53,249 bases of DNA from an uncultured Bacteroidales bacterium (GCA_900316235.1 ONCC01000030.1:1-53249), one strand, 5' to 3'; shown: positions 1-7,921, numbered from the stretch's first letter. A program made the numbers and translations. Notes: generated by a model from the sequence alone, not told the origin.

Positions 1-1
1 C

Positions 2-664
2 ACCGACATCATGGAACTGCTGCGGTCCACTTATGAGGGCACCGACATGGATATGTGCAAGAATCTCAAGGTGGTGGTGAACCGCAAGCGTGACGACGGC
101 AGCAGCTATAAGGACACCATTATTAGTCCCATTGCCAATCCCTGGTTGGGGAGCACTATGCAGCAGACCCTCAATATGCTGGCTCCCGGTACTATTGATT
201 TCAAGCGTACTGTCAGCGTGGCGTGGTGCTCGTATAGTTTTGTGGCACAATTGCGCGACTGGCTGCCCGATGAGGTAGGAGGCATCTGCTGGATGGCCGT
301 CGACAACCCCGGCCAGAGCCCCCGCATCCCTATTTTCTGCGGTACCACGGAGTTGCCCGAGGCTTTTAAGCATTGCGGCCAAAAGAACTATGATCCCAAT
401 GCCTGGTTGTGGCAGTATCGTCGTGCCAACAAGCTGGCCACGGTGGCTTGGCAACGCACAAAGAAACAACACATGAATGCAGTCCTGCAGCAGGAAGGCA
501 ATGCTTTCAGCGGGTTGAAAACCCTGGAGGAGTCCATTAAGGCCAATCCCAAGAAGGCTGCCAAACAACTCAATGCTTACACCAAGCTGATATATGATAA
601 TACCTCTGCCGCATGGAGTGACCTGGAAGCTTCCTATTGGCAGATGTTCGGGATGGGATTTTGA
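2..664 (+). CDS. C69-family dipeptidase, C-terminal part (5' end cut by window)
   Basis: The reading frame is open from the first bases of the window, so the gene starts upstream and the first ATG inside (position 11) is internal. The visible part has features of peptidase family C69 (PepD-type Ntn-hydrolase dipeptidases): LRSTYEGTDMD near the start, the block FVAQLRDWLPDEVGGICWMAVD, and an all-helical acidic and lysine-rich tail. The catalytic N-terminal cysteine would be upstream and cannot be seen. Family members cleave dipeptides and in Bacteroidales are often exported. Family assignment is from motif recall, not a search. The gene ends in a TGA followed by an AT-rich repeat tract. Confidence 0.75.
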   Translation, partial: TDIMELLRSTYEGTDMDMCKNLKVVVNRKRDDGSSYKDTIISPIANPWLGSTMQQTLNMLAPGTIDFKRTVSVAWCSYSFVAQLRDWLPDEVGGICWMAVDNPGQSPRIPIFCGTTELPEAFKHCGQKNYDPNAWLWQYRRANKLATVAWQRTKKQHMNAVLQQEGNAFSGLKTLEESIKANPKKAAKQLNAYTKLIYDNTSAAWSDLEASYWQMFGMGF

Positions 665-736
665 ATAGTTAAAAGTTAATAGTTAAAAGTTGATAGTTAA
701 AAAGTTAATAGATAATAATCAATAGTTAAAACAACC
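665..736. repeat. AT-rich imperfect tandem repeat (AGTTAAAAGTTAAT type)
   Basis: The spacer between the dipeptidase and the csgG-like gene is almost wholly variations of AGTTAAAAGTT and AATAGTTAAAA, in at least four imperfect copies. It is non-coding and lies just upstream of position 742, where the promoter of the next operon would be expected. Confidence 0.7.
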
Positions 737-741
737 GCAAT

Positions 742-1617
742 ATGACAAAGAAAATCCTTTACATGATGGCATTCTTGATGCTGGCTTTGCCGGCATTCAG
801 CCAGAACAGCGACAAAACCTTGAAACGCAAGGTGGCCATTGGCCGTTTTACCAATGAGACCCAGTACGCCAAGGGTATCTTCTACGACCGCGAGAACGAC
901 CCCATGCGCAAGCAGGCCCTCGACATACTCTCGGCCAAGCTGGCAGCCAGCGGAAAGTTTATCCTTCTGGAGCGCGACGGCCTTGAGGAACTCATTGCCG
1001 AAGCCGGCGAAGGCATGCAGAAAATCGGTGCCGACTACATCATCCTGGGCTCCATCACCAAGTTTGGCCGCAAGGTGGAAGGTGACCAACGCATCCTCTC
1101 GCAGACCAAGACCCAGACCGTCGAGGCAGGTGTGAGCATCCGTCTGGTTGACGTTTCATCGGGTCTTATCATCTATTCCGACGAAGCCTCTGGCTTTGCA
1201 GAGACCACTTCGAAGACAACTCTCGGTGTCGGTGGCAAGGCCGGCTTTGATGCTACGCTGAGCGACAAGGCCATCAGTGCAGCCCTGTCACAGTTGGTGG
1301 AAAACATCATCAACAAGTGCATGGACAAACCCTGGCGCGGCTATGTGCTCACCGTGGAGGATGGTAACTATGTCATCTCTGGCGGTAAGACGCAGGGTAT
1401 CACCGAGGGCGCCACATTCTCGCTCCTGAAGAAGGGCAAGATGGTCACCAACCCCCAGACCGGTATCAAGATTGAGATGCCTGGCACCAAGATGGGTACT
1501 TTGAAGGTGGTTACCACCATGGGCGATACCCCTGAGACCGAGATTTCCTTCTGCACCTATGAGGGTAAGGATATCGACACAGAAAAACTTATGGATTATT
1601 ATATTACGGAGGAATAA
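742..1617 (+). CDS. CsgG/HfaB-family outer-membrane protein
   Basis: A 291-residue protein with a signal peptide ending near residue 20 (LPAFSQ). Residues about 28-205 resemble the CsgG domain: KVAIGRFTNETQYAKG at the start, the GADYIILGSITKFG block, then VRLVDVSSG-like and TSKTTLGVGG segments. CsgG proteins form outer-membrane secretion pores for curli-like fibres or act in envelope assembly. The last 85 residues (YVLTVEDGNYVISGGKTQGI...) look like a small beta domain similar to the C-terminal part of FlgT-type proteins. Unlike CsgG itself there is no lipobox cysteine after the signal peptide. The following lipoprotein genes (DUF4810 and DUF799 types) are the usual companions of this CsgG branch, so a joint envelope complex is likely. 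Confidence 0.85.
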   Translation: MTKKILYMMAFLMLALPAFSQNSDKTLKRKVAIGRFTNETQYAKGIFYDRENDPMRKQALDILSAKLAASGKFILLERDGLEELIAEAGEGMQKIGADYIILGSITKFGRKVEGDQRILSQTKTQTVEAGVSIRLVDVSSGLIIYSDEASGFAETTSKTTLGVGGKAGFDATLSDKAISAALSQLVENIINKCMDKPWRGYVLTVEDGNYVISGGKTQGITEGATFSLLKKGKMVTNPQTGIKIEMPGTKMGTLKVVTTMGDTPETEISFCTYEGKDIDTEKLMDYYITEE

Positions 1618-1620
1618 ACG

Positions 1621-1965
1621 ATGAAAAAAATAATTGCACTTTTTAGCATCATTGGAACCCTGATTTTAGCTGCTTGCAGCGTGGGAAGCCAGTCTGTCAG
1701 TAGCGGTATGGCCGACGAAGGCTACGTATGGTTTGTGTCGAACGTAGAGCAGAAGATCACTGTCGACATCGACGGCACTACCTATCAGACCCAGACTATC
1801 AAGGAGAAAGAATGGCAGAAACGCCGCGATATCAAGGCTACTACCAAAGGCATGATTACCGTCACTCCCGGTCAGCATGACGTCAAAGTGATGGTTGATG
1901 GCAAGCAGGTCTATTCGAAGAAACTCTTCATCTCGGCCACCGAGACCAAAATGGTCAAGCTATGA
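1621..1965 (+). CDS. small PEGA-like lipoprotein
   Basis: A 114-residue protein with a clear lipoprotein signal (hydrophobic stretch ending LILAACS, Cys 19). The mature part is a single beta-rich domain: VWFVSNVEQKITVDIDG...MITVTPGQHDVKVMVDG, which has the look of a PEGA-type surface domain (pattern G.H.V.V..DG). It starts 3 bases after the csgG-like stop and its end overlaps the next gene by 4 bases, so it is in the same transcript. It is probably anchored in the envelope alongside the CsgG-like protein. Its exact role is unknown. Confidence 0.65.
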   Translation: MKKIIALFSIIGTLILAACSVGSQSVSSGMADEGYVWFVSNVEQKITVDIDGTTYQTQTIKEKEWQKRRDIKATTKGMITVTPGQHDVKVMVDGKQVYSKKLFISATETKMVKL

Positions 1966-2405
1966 GAAAAATCATCGTTCCCCTTTTGCTGCTGGTGCTG
2001 ACAGCCTCGTGTTCCTCGAGGCTCTACTACTGGGGCTCTACCGGCAGCGGGACCACCCTTTACGAGAAGCTGGCCTACCAGCAGTATGACAAACAGACCC
2101 CCGAGGCGATTTGCAATTTGGTGTGCCTCTACGAGGACATGGTTACCAATCCCGGCGGCACGCGACAGGTGCCGCCGCCAGGCATCTGCGCCGAATACGG
2201 CTACCTGCTTCTGCAGCCTTCCACGGCAGAATATTTTGCCCAGTATGCCAGCAGAAGCCAGCGCAAAGCCTTTGGGTCGGGTGATTTTACGGCTTCGTTT
2301 CAAGAACGAGGTCTGGAAATGCTTGCCAAGGAGATTGAGCTCTATCCCGAGTCGGCGAAATTCATTGAACCCTTGTTGAAGAAGGCGAAAGGAGGTGGAA
2401 AATGA
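1962..2405 (+). CDS. DUF4810-type lipoprotein
   Basis: A 147-residue lipoprotein: signal sequence ending LTASCSS (Cys 17), followed by the short motif YYWG and a C-terminal half with RQVPPPGICAEYGYLLLQ. The PPG-x-x-AEYGYLL block is what identifies the DUF4810 family. In proteobacteria such as Neisseria the family is encoded between a CsgG-like protein and a GNA1162/DUF799 lipoprotein, and the same order is seen here. It overlaps both neighbours by 4 bases. Biochemical function is unknown; an outer-membrane complex with the CsgG-like protein is inferred from the conserved order. Confidence 0.8.
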   Translation: MRKIIVPLLLLVLTASCSSRLYYWGSTGSGTTLYEKLAYQQYDKQTPEAICNLVCLYEDMVTNPGGTRQVPPPGICAEYGYLLLQPSTAEYFAQYASRSQRKAFGSGDFTASFQERGLEMLAKEIELYPESAKFIEPLLKKAKGGGK

Positions 2406-3079
2406 AAAAAACTATGTTAGTGGTCATTGCCGCCATGTCAATGTTGTTTGCCTCCTGTGTGGCCGTTAACACTCGCGAGTCAATGTATCCCAAGATGTAC
2501 AGCGAGCATCCGGCTACCATCCTCGTCATGCCGCCCATCAACAATACGACCAATGTCGAGGCCAAGGATCTCTTGTATACCTCTATTAGCTATCCCCTCA
2601 TTGAGGCGGGCTACTATGTGGTATCGCCTCATTTGGCTATGGAGATGTTCAAGGCAGAGAGCGCCTACGACGCCGAACTCTTCCTTGACCAGGATGCCGG
2701 TGTCTTTGCCCGTATCTTTGGTGCTGACGCCGTCATTTTCTCGGTCATCGACACCTGGCAGAAAGAGGGCTTCGGTATCCGCACGGACATCCATTACATT
2801 GTGAAGTCGACCCAGACCAACGAGGTGCTCTTCGAACGCCAGTGCAACCTCTACCTCGATTTGGAACAGAACAACGGCAAGAACAACGGTCTGCTGGGTT
2901 CGCTTGTCGACCTTGCCGTGTCGGCTATCGCCACTGCTACCACCGACCATATCGAGGCGGCACGCAAGGCCAATTACTATATCTTTAAGGATATCCCTCG
3001 CGGTAAGTACAGTCCTGACTTTGGCAATGACAAAGAGAAGGCAGCCGATGCACGCAACACAAGGGTGACTGTCAAATAG
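2402..3079 (+). CDS. DUF799 / GNA1162-family lipoprotein
   Basis: A 225-residue lipoprotein (signal ending MLFASCVAV, Cys 19). The mature protein starts with the family-typical MYPKMYSEHPATILVMPPINNTTNVEAKD and continues with PLIEAGYYVVSPHLAMEMF and FGADAVIFSVIDTW, all blocks seen in DUF799 proteins such as neisserial GNA1162. The fold is related to TolB N-terminal and CsgG domains. It ends the csgG-like/DUF4810/DUF799 set; the PNGase F gene follows only 8 bases later, so the transcript may continue. A role in outer-membrane transport or assembly is inferred from family and order. Confidence 0.85.
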   Translation: MKKTMLVVIAAMSMLFASCVAVNTRESMYPKMYSEHPATILVMPPINNTTNVEAKDLLYTSISYPLIEAGYYVVSPHLAMEMFKAESAYDAELFLDQDAGVFARIFGADAVIFSVIDTWQKEGFGIRTDIHYIVKSTQTNEVLFERQCNLYLDLEQNNGKNNGLLGSLVDLAVSAIATATTDHIEAARKANYYIFKDIPRGKYSPDFGNDKEKAADARNTRVTVK

Positions 3080-3087
3080 GCTTGCTG

Positions 3088-4842
3088 ATGCGTCGACTTC
3101 TTTTTATGGTGTGCGGACTCCTGCTGTCGCTGTCGGCGACGGCGCAGCAGGTGAAGATACCCAAAGATGCCAATCGCTTTACTTACTGGCAGTTCGAGTA
3201 CGGCGAGAAGACCGACACTACGGTGATTACCGTCGAGAGGGTGGGGGATGTTATCACTATCATCACCCCTAAGCCCCAAGGCAAGCTGATACAGGGCTAC
3301 TGCCAGACGGTGACCTCGGTGGATTATGCTGCCGATAGTATCACCGTGACAGCTAGCTATGATGACAGCTCCTACTACTATCGCACGGGTTTCTCGCGGA
3401 GCGATTTGGAGTGGAAAAAGGAAGGAGGGGTGTGGCAAACTTCAATCAATAGCAATACGCTCATCTTCGAGATGGACGAGCGGGCCCCCGTCAATGTCAC
3501 ACCCCTTCCTTACTACGGGTTGAACAAAGGCGTGCTACGGAGCTTCACCCGCAACGGGCAGCTGCGGTTGAAGCTGGCGAAGGCGGAGAAGGTGAAGAAA
3601 TCAGAGTATTCTGAATATTCGGAGTATTCCGATAATTCTGTCCGGCTTACCCCTCGCGAGCTCGACCGCATCATGAAGGAACGTCTTGTGGTCACCACTC
3701 GCATCTTCGACCATGAGCAGATTTGCTGGGGCAAGGAAAACGACCACATCGAGAGGGAGCGTAACGGATGGCCTTCGTCGTATATGGTGCCGATGGATAC
3801 AGTGCTGCACTATGCTGGCGGTACGGTAATCCTGAAGCGCGTACAACTGCCTGCGCTGCCGCCTCACTATCAGCATTTCATCGAAGTGCACCAGCAGAGC
3901 AACGGTGACGCATATGACCGCACGGGTTCCATCTTCTTTATCCAGACGCAAGGCCCCGTGGCGCATAATTTCTTCGATGGTGTGAACTGGCATCCCGATT
4001 CGCTGCCCACCCTCGTGGGACGCGACGGCCAGCGCTATCAGGGCATCGTCACCGACGAAAACTATTGGGCGCCGGTGGAGGTGATGCGGTTCTTCACGCC
4101 CTTCGGCGTGGGCAAGTTCAACGAGCGGATGAAAGATTTCGGCATCGACTGGCGCAACGAGGCTTACTACCGCCAGGAGATTACTGATGTCTACCGCTGC
4201 GGTGGTGATGTCATCATTGGTGCTTGGATAGGCAACTATGACGCGGGTGGACACCTGCTAACGGTCGACATCAAGTCGTACCCCAACGAGTATACCAACC
4301 CGGAACGTGACGTAATGGGCGGATGGAAGCCCTACCGCCAAGTCCATCCTCTCTTCAACACCTGCAATGTGCTTGAGATGGCAGGTCAGAACTATGGCAA
4401 GTTGTTCGGCAGCGACTCGCTGACGGTCTCCTTCCGTATCCAGCCTCGCATATACAATGGAGACACGCTGAGAAGTGCCCGATTGCGCTATATCAGCACT
4501 GGTCATGGCGGCTGGGGCGAGGGCGACGAGTTCGTACCGAAGACTAACACCATCTTTATCGACGGCAAGGTGGCCTTCATGTATACCCCCTGGCGGCAGG
4601 ATTGCGGCTGCTACCGCGACCTCAATCCCGTCTCGGGCAACTTCTGGAACGGTCTCAGCAGCTCCGACTTTTCGCGCAGTGGCTGGTGTCCGGGTACCGC
4701 TACACAGCCCGTCTATTTCGACCTCACGCCATGGGCCGATGGCAAGGAGCATATACTCACCGTCGCCATCCCGCAGGGCAAACCCGTCGAGGGCATGTTC
4801 AGCCACTGGGCTGTTAGTGGCGTATTAATTATTGATTATTGA
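3088..4842 (+). CDS. secreted PNGase F, type II-like (peptide-N4-(N-acetyl-beta-glucosaminyl)asparagine amidase)
   Basis: A 584-residue protein with a signal peptide (ends SATAQ). I prefer ATG 3088 over the upstream TTG 3082 because it starts directly with the signal sequence MRRLLFMV. The C-terminal part carries PNGase F signatures: YISTGHGGWGEGDEFVPK, CGCYRDLNPVSGNFWNGLSS and WCPGTATQPVYFDL. PNGase F removes whole N-glycans from glycoproteins by cleaving the amide bond to asparagine. The protein is much longer than classical PNGase F (about 314 mature residues). An extra N-terminal domain of about 170 residues matches the layout of type II PNGases such as Elizabethkingia PNGase F-II, which accept core-fucosylated glycans. 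The type II reading is inference. A repeat-encoded SEYSEYSEYSDNS stretch sits in the linker between the extra domain and the catalytic part. Confidence 0.88.
   Translation: MRRLLFMVCGLLLSLSATAQQVKIPKDANRFTYWQFEYGEKTDTTVITVERVGDVITIITPKPQGKLIQGYCQTVTSVDYAADSITVTASYDDSSYYYRTGFSRSDLEWKKEGGVWQTSINSNTLIFEMDERAPVNVTPLPYYGLNKGVLRSFTRNGQLRLKLAKAEKVKKSEYSEYSEYSDNSVRLTPRELDRIMKERLVVTTRIFDHEQICWGKENDHIERERNGWPSSYMVPMDTVLHYAGGTVILKRVQLPALPPHYQHFIEVHQQSNGDAYDRTGSIFFIQTQGPVAHNFFDGVNWHPDSLPTLVGRDGQRYQGIVTDENYWAPVEVMRFFTPFGVGKFNERMKDFGIDWRNEAYYRQEITDVYRCGGDVIIGAWIGNYDAGGHLLTVDIKSYPNEYTNPERDVMGGWKPYRQVHPLFNTCNVLEMAGQNYGKLFGSDSLTVSFRIQPRIYNGDTLRSARLRYISTGHGGWGEGDEFVPKTNTIFIDGKVAFMYTPWRQDCGCYRDLNPVSGNFWNGLSSSDFSRSGWCPGTATQPVYFDLTPWADGKEHILTVAIPQGKPVEGMFSHWAVSGVLIIDY
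3604..3639 (+). repeat. 9-bp tandem repeat inside the PNGase F gene
   Basis: Four consecutive 9-mers (GAGTATTCT, GAATATTCG, GAGTATTCC, GATAATTCT) encode SEYSEYSEYSDNS. The same 9-mer family occurs at 17009-17035 in another reading frame and inverted at 23361-23396. Confidence 0.85.
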
Positions 4843-4866
4843 GAATAATGACTAAAAAATAATGTA

Positions 4867-5412
4867 ATGAAGAAACTTATTGTTATGGCCATTGTAGGCC
4901 TCTTCTCCTGTGGTTTTGCTGCAGCGCAGCACCACGGCAACTGTGGCAACTGTCCCAACCATGGCAAACATCAGGGTCAGCAATCCGAGGCCAAGTCTCA
5001 ACAACCCCAGGTGAACGCCGATGGTGTTGACATGGTCATTGTCAAAGCCTTTCCTACCGTTAAAAGTGTAAAGAAGCAAGCGAACAGAACTGCTGTAATG
5101 GACGCACAAAACAATGTCCTTGGTTACGTGGTCTATTCCAAGCCTGCTTCCGACGGAATCAAGGGATATAATGGAGAGACCCCTGTGATGATTGCATTCG
5201 ACAAAAAGATGGTCATCACTGGTGTCTTTTTGCTCCAAAACCAGGAGACCCCCAAGTTTGCCAAGAGAGTGGAGGATGCCGGTTTTTATAAGAATTGGAA
5301 CGGCTTGACTGTCAAACAGGCGTTGAAAAAAGAGGTAGATGCTGTTAGCGGCGCCACCTTCACTAGCAATGCTGTGATCCAAAGTGTTCGCGCTGCGCTG
5401 ATGAGTTTGTAA
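4867..5412 (+). CDS. secreted FMN-binding-domain protein
   Basis: A 181-residue protein with a signal peptide (cleavage near AAAQ, residue 21) and then a histidine/cysteine-rich segment (HHGNCGNCPNHGKH) with a CxxC pair. Residues about 55-180 form an FMN-binding domain as in RnfG/NqrC-type proteins: GYVVYSKPASDGIKGYNGETPVMIAFD, then the covalent flavinylation signature DAVSGATFTSNAV, whose threonine would receive FMN from an ApbE transferase. No apbE lies in the window. It is likely a periplasmic or surface electron-transfer protein. Four bases separate it from the HAD gene, so it seems to be the first gene of the run ending at 7921. Confidence 0.85.
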   Translation: MKKLIVMAIVGLFSCGFAAAQHHGNCGNCPNHGKHQGQQSEAKSQQPQVNADGVDMVIVKAFPTVKSVKKQANRTAVMDAQNNVLGYVVYSKPASDGIKGYNGETPVMIAFDKKMVITGVFLLQNQETPKFAKRVEDAGFYKNWNGLTVKQALKKEVDAVSGATFTSNAVIQSVRAALMSL

Positions 5413-5416
5413 CGAG

Positions 5417-6061
5417 GTGACGAGACTGGTCATACTTGACTTTGACGGCACGCTCGCCGACACTCAGCCGCTGATAGTGCGCTCATTGAAGGGTACAATA
5501 GCGGAGTTGGGACTGTCGTCGCGTACCGAGGAGGAGTGTGTCTCCATCATAGGACTCCCCCTGAAGGAATGCTTTGTGCAGCTCCTTGGTGTGGATGAGT
5601 TTATGGCCAATCGCTGCAGTGAGGTCTATCGACGTCTGTTTGACGAATACAATCATCCCGGTACGGTGATGCTCTTTCCTGGGGTGGAAGAAACAATCCG
5701 CGAGATGCACCGTCGCAGTTTGAAACTGGCCATCTGCAGTAGTCGCGCTCACGCTACACTCGACCGTTTTGTACGCACTTTCAATTTTGAAAAAATGGTA
5801 CAGGCAGTGGTGAGTTCCGACGACGTTCTGCATGGGAAACCGCATCCAGACCCTGCTCTTCGCGCCCTGGAACTGACGGATTGTCGTCCGGAAGAAGCCT
5901 TGGTGGTGGGCGACGCCACATTCGACATTCTGATGGGACGTGCCGCTGGTTGCCGCACCTGTGGGGTGACCTATGGTAACCAGAGCGCCAGTCAGTTGCG
6001 TGAGGCTGGAGCCGACTGGTTGATAGATAATTTTGAAGAACTTTTAAACATAATAAAATGA
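5417..6061 (+). CDS. HAD-superfamily phosphatase (phosphoglycolate-phosphatase-like)
   Basis: A 214-residue cytosolic hydrolase with the four HAD motifs: DFDGTLADT (nucleophile Asp 8, Asp 10), CSSRA, the lysine in HGKPHPDP, and VVGDATFDI. The cap domain lies between motifs I and II, as in beta-phosphoglucomutase and phosphoglycolate phosphatase relatives. The start is a GTG at 5417; no ATG fits. Its end overlaps the pqqD-like gene by 4 bases. The substrate cannot be read from sequence. Co-transcription with a PqqD-like protein and a kinase-like protein suggests that it may remove a phosphate in the same process, which is inference. Confidence 0.85.
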   Translation: MTRLVILDFDGTLADTQPLIVRSLKGTIAELGLSSRTEEECVSIIGLPLKECFVQLLGVDEFMANRCSEVYRRLFDEYNHPGTVMLFPGVEETIREMHRRSLKLAICSSRAHATLDRFVRTFNFEKMVQAVVSSDDVLHGKPHPDPALRALELTDCRPEEALVVGDATFDILMGRAAGCRTCGVTYGNQSASQLREAGADWLIDNFEELLNIIK

Positions 6062-6324
6062 ATATTAACGAGAAGATAAAAGTGCGCCAAGTGGTTGGAG
6101 AGAACGTCGTCATCCTGCCGGGCGACCAAGGAACAGATATGACACGTGTGGTGGCCTTGAACGAAAGTGCCTTGTTGTTGTATAACGCTTTGAAAGGACG
6201 TGAGTTTGAATTGGAGGATGTAGTCCGTGTGCTTGTCGATGAATATGAGGTTGACGAGTCTGATGCCCGCATGGATGCTCAGGCTTGGGTGGATGACATG
6301 AAGAAGAATAACCTCATTGTGTGA
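6058..6324 (+). CDS. PqqD-family peptide-binding protein (RRE-like)
   Basis: An 88-residue protein with the PqqD pattern: a basic beta-strand start, VVALNESALLLYNAL in the middle and a winged-helix-like C-terminal part rich in acidic residues ending DDMKKNNLIV. PqqD-type domains are RiPP recognition elements that bind leader peptides and present them to modifying enzymes. Here no radical SAM enzyme or precursor is visible; the immediate partners are an HPr-kinase-like protein and an S26-type peptidase. It overlaps the HAD gene by 4 bases, and the next gene starts at its stop codon. The family call is good; the RiPP role is inference. Confidence 0.8.
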   Translation: MNINEKIKVRQVVGENVVILPGDQGTDMTRVVALNESALLLYNALKGREFELEDVVRVLVDEYEVDESDARMDAQAWVDDMKKNNLIV

Positions 6325-7175
6325 TGAAAGAAGTGCTTCTTGGCATAGGAGGTCTAGGGGTTAGACTTGTGGGAGAGGGCTCTGTAGATGTAGCTATGTC
6401 CATCCCTGGCATGACTGTGTTCGCCTGCCAGGATATTCCTGTTTCGTTTGAAATCAGACTCGATGCTGAGATGCAAATGCCGCGCTGCCATTTGTTGCAT
6501 CAATTCGACATTGTTGATGGTCGGATGCAATGTCGTTTCGGTGTGGATGCTGAGGGGGTATATTATTATGAGTTTGGAAAAGAAGGATTCCTCCGTTATG
6601 ATGCCCGATGTCCGGAGATTGTGGAAATCAATAATATGTGTAGTATCTCTGTGATGCGGTTCGCTTTGTGGACAGCCTATTCCATCGCTGGATTACGCTT
6701 CGGTGCAGTGCCAGTGCATTCGTCGGTAGTGGTTTGCGAAGGTAAGGCGGTGATGTGCTTGGGCGAAAGCGGTACAGGCAAGAGTACACACACAAGATTG
6801 TGGCTGAATAATATACCCGATGCTCATCTGCTCAACGATGACAGCCCTATTGTACGATTTGATGGGGAGAAAGTGTGTGTCTATGGATCACCTTGGAGCG
6901 GGAAGACCGACTGTTATCTGCAAGAGAACTATCCTATTGCGGGTTTTCTTCGTCTTGAGCAGCGCAAAGAGAACACCATCCGTCGCCTTGGTATTGTGGA
7001 GGGATTCACAGCCTTGCAGCCTTCCTGTCCGCCTTGTATGGCCAAAGAGGAGCGTTGCATGGACTTGTTGGTGGATTTCATTTCCAACGTGATAGAGCGC
7101 GTGCCTGTCTACCGCATGGGCTGTCTGCCCAATGCCGAGGCCGCGCTTTTGTCGCATAAGACCATTATTGGATGA
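6324..7175 (+). CDS. HPr-kinase-like P-loop protein
   Basis: About 283 residues. ATG 6324 (TGATG overlap with the upstream stop) is the likely start; GTG 6321 is possible. The C-terminal half has a P-loop GESGTGKSTHTR, a Walker-B-like LLNDDSP and a GSPWSGK loop, the arrangement of HPr kinase/PckA-type kinases. The N-terminal HPrK regulatory domain is absent; instead there is a beta-rich N-terminal part. Members of this branch sit next to PqqD-like proteins in many Bacteroidota, and related kinases in lasso-peptide clusters phosphorylate precursor peptides. Its own substrate is unknown. It overlaps the S26B-VanZ gene by 4 bases. Confidence 0.8.
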   Translation: MKEVLLGIGGLGVRLVGEGSVDVAMSIPGMTVFACQDIPVSFEIRLDAEMQMPRCHLLHQFDIVDGRMQCRFGVDAEGVYYYEFGKEGFLRYDARCPEIVEINNMCSISVMRFALWTAYSIAGLRFGAVPVHSSVVVCEGKAVMCLGESGTGKSTHTRLWLNNIPDAHLLNDDSPIVRFDGEKVCVYGSPWSGKTDCYLQENYPIAGFLRLEQRKENTIRRLGIVEGFTALQPSCPPCMAKEERCMDLLVDFISNVIERVPVYRMGCLPNAEAALLSHKTIIG

Positions 7176-7921
7176 GGATTGACAATGAGATATATTTTGC
7201 TCTCGTGGAGGAGCGGCTGGCGGCTGGCGAGAGGGTAATAGTTTCGCTGGTGGGAAGCAGTATGCAGCCGACTTTAGTCGAGGGGGATAAACTGTTATTA
7301 GAGAAGGCAGTGGAGCTGAAGGTGGGTGATGTAGTGCTGTTTCGTCACCGTGGGCGCCACTTGCTGCACCGCATTGTCGCCATAGAGGACGACCGCTACA
7401 CGATGCGAGGGGATAATTGTGTTACCAACGAAGTTGCCCGTAGAGAGGATGTAGTGGCAAAATTAGTAGGCGTAGAGAAACGAAATAGGATGCGTCATTT
7501 TCTTGTTCGTTGGTTTGGACACAAGGGTCGCAGGCAACTCAGACCATGGTATTTTTTGGGACTGGCGGTGCTGATGTGGGCGCCACTGAACGGCATGGAT
7601 ATTCCTCTGGATAACTATCTTCTCGGTCTTCGCCTCGACCACTTGCTCCATGCTTCGGTATTTATCCCATGTGCATTGTTCGTGTGGGATTTGTATGGGG
7701 TAGGAAAGCGGAAGTGGGCGGTATGGCCTACGGCTGTGGCTGTCGGTATTGTCACCGAGACGGTGCAATGGTTACTTCCCTATCGTGGTTTTGATATCAA
7801 TGACATGGTCGCCAACTTCCTTGGCGTTACGCTAGGATGGCTACTTATCGTTGCTGTCCGGCGAGCAATCCGCAGGCGGCGTCAATGTCCTGCCCTCGCG
7901 AGGCGCGGAGAGTGCAAATGA
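7172..7921 (+). CDS. S26B-type signal-peptidase-like domain fused to a VanZ-like membrane domain
   Basis: A 249-residue protein with two parts. Residues about 20-105 resemble S24/S26 peptidases: GSSMQPTLVEGDKLL with the putative nucleophile Ser 30, GDVVLF, LLHRIVAIE with His 66 where bacterial SPase I has lysine, and YTMRGDNC. The Ser/His pair is that of S26B (SipW/ER-type) peptidases. Residues about 115-235 contain several membrane segments with VanZ features (LRLDHLLHASVF, VTETVQWLLPYRGFDINDMVANFLGV). It could process or cleave the product of the PqqD/HPrK pair at the membrane. Its last 77 bases overlap the convergent rlmN gene, so the basic tail RRAIRRRRQC is encoded opposite rlmN. Confidence 0.78.
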   Translation: MRIDNEIYFALVEERLAAGERVIVSLVGSSMQPTLVEGDKLLLEKAVELKVGDVVLFRHRGRHLLHRIVAIEDDRYTMRGDNCVTNEVARREDVVAKLVGVEKRNRMRHFLVRWFGHKGRRQLRPWYFLGLAVLMWAPLNGMDIPLDNYLLGLRLDHLLHASVFIPCALFVWDLYGVGKRKWAVWPTAVAVGIVTETVQWLLPYRGFDINDMVANFLGVTLGWLLIVAVRRAIRRRRQCPALARRGECK

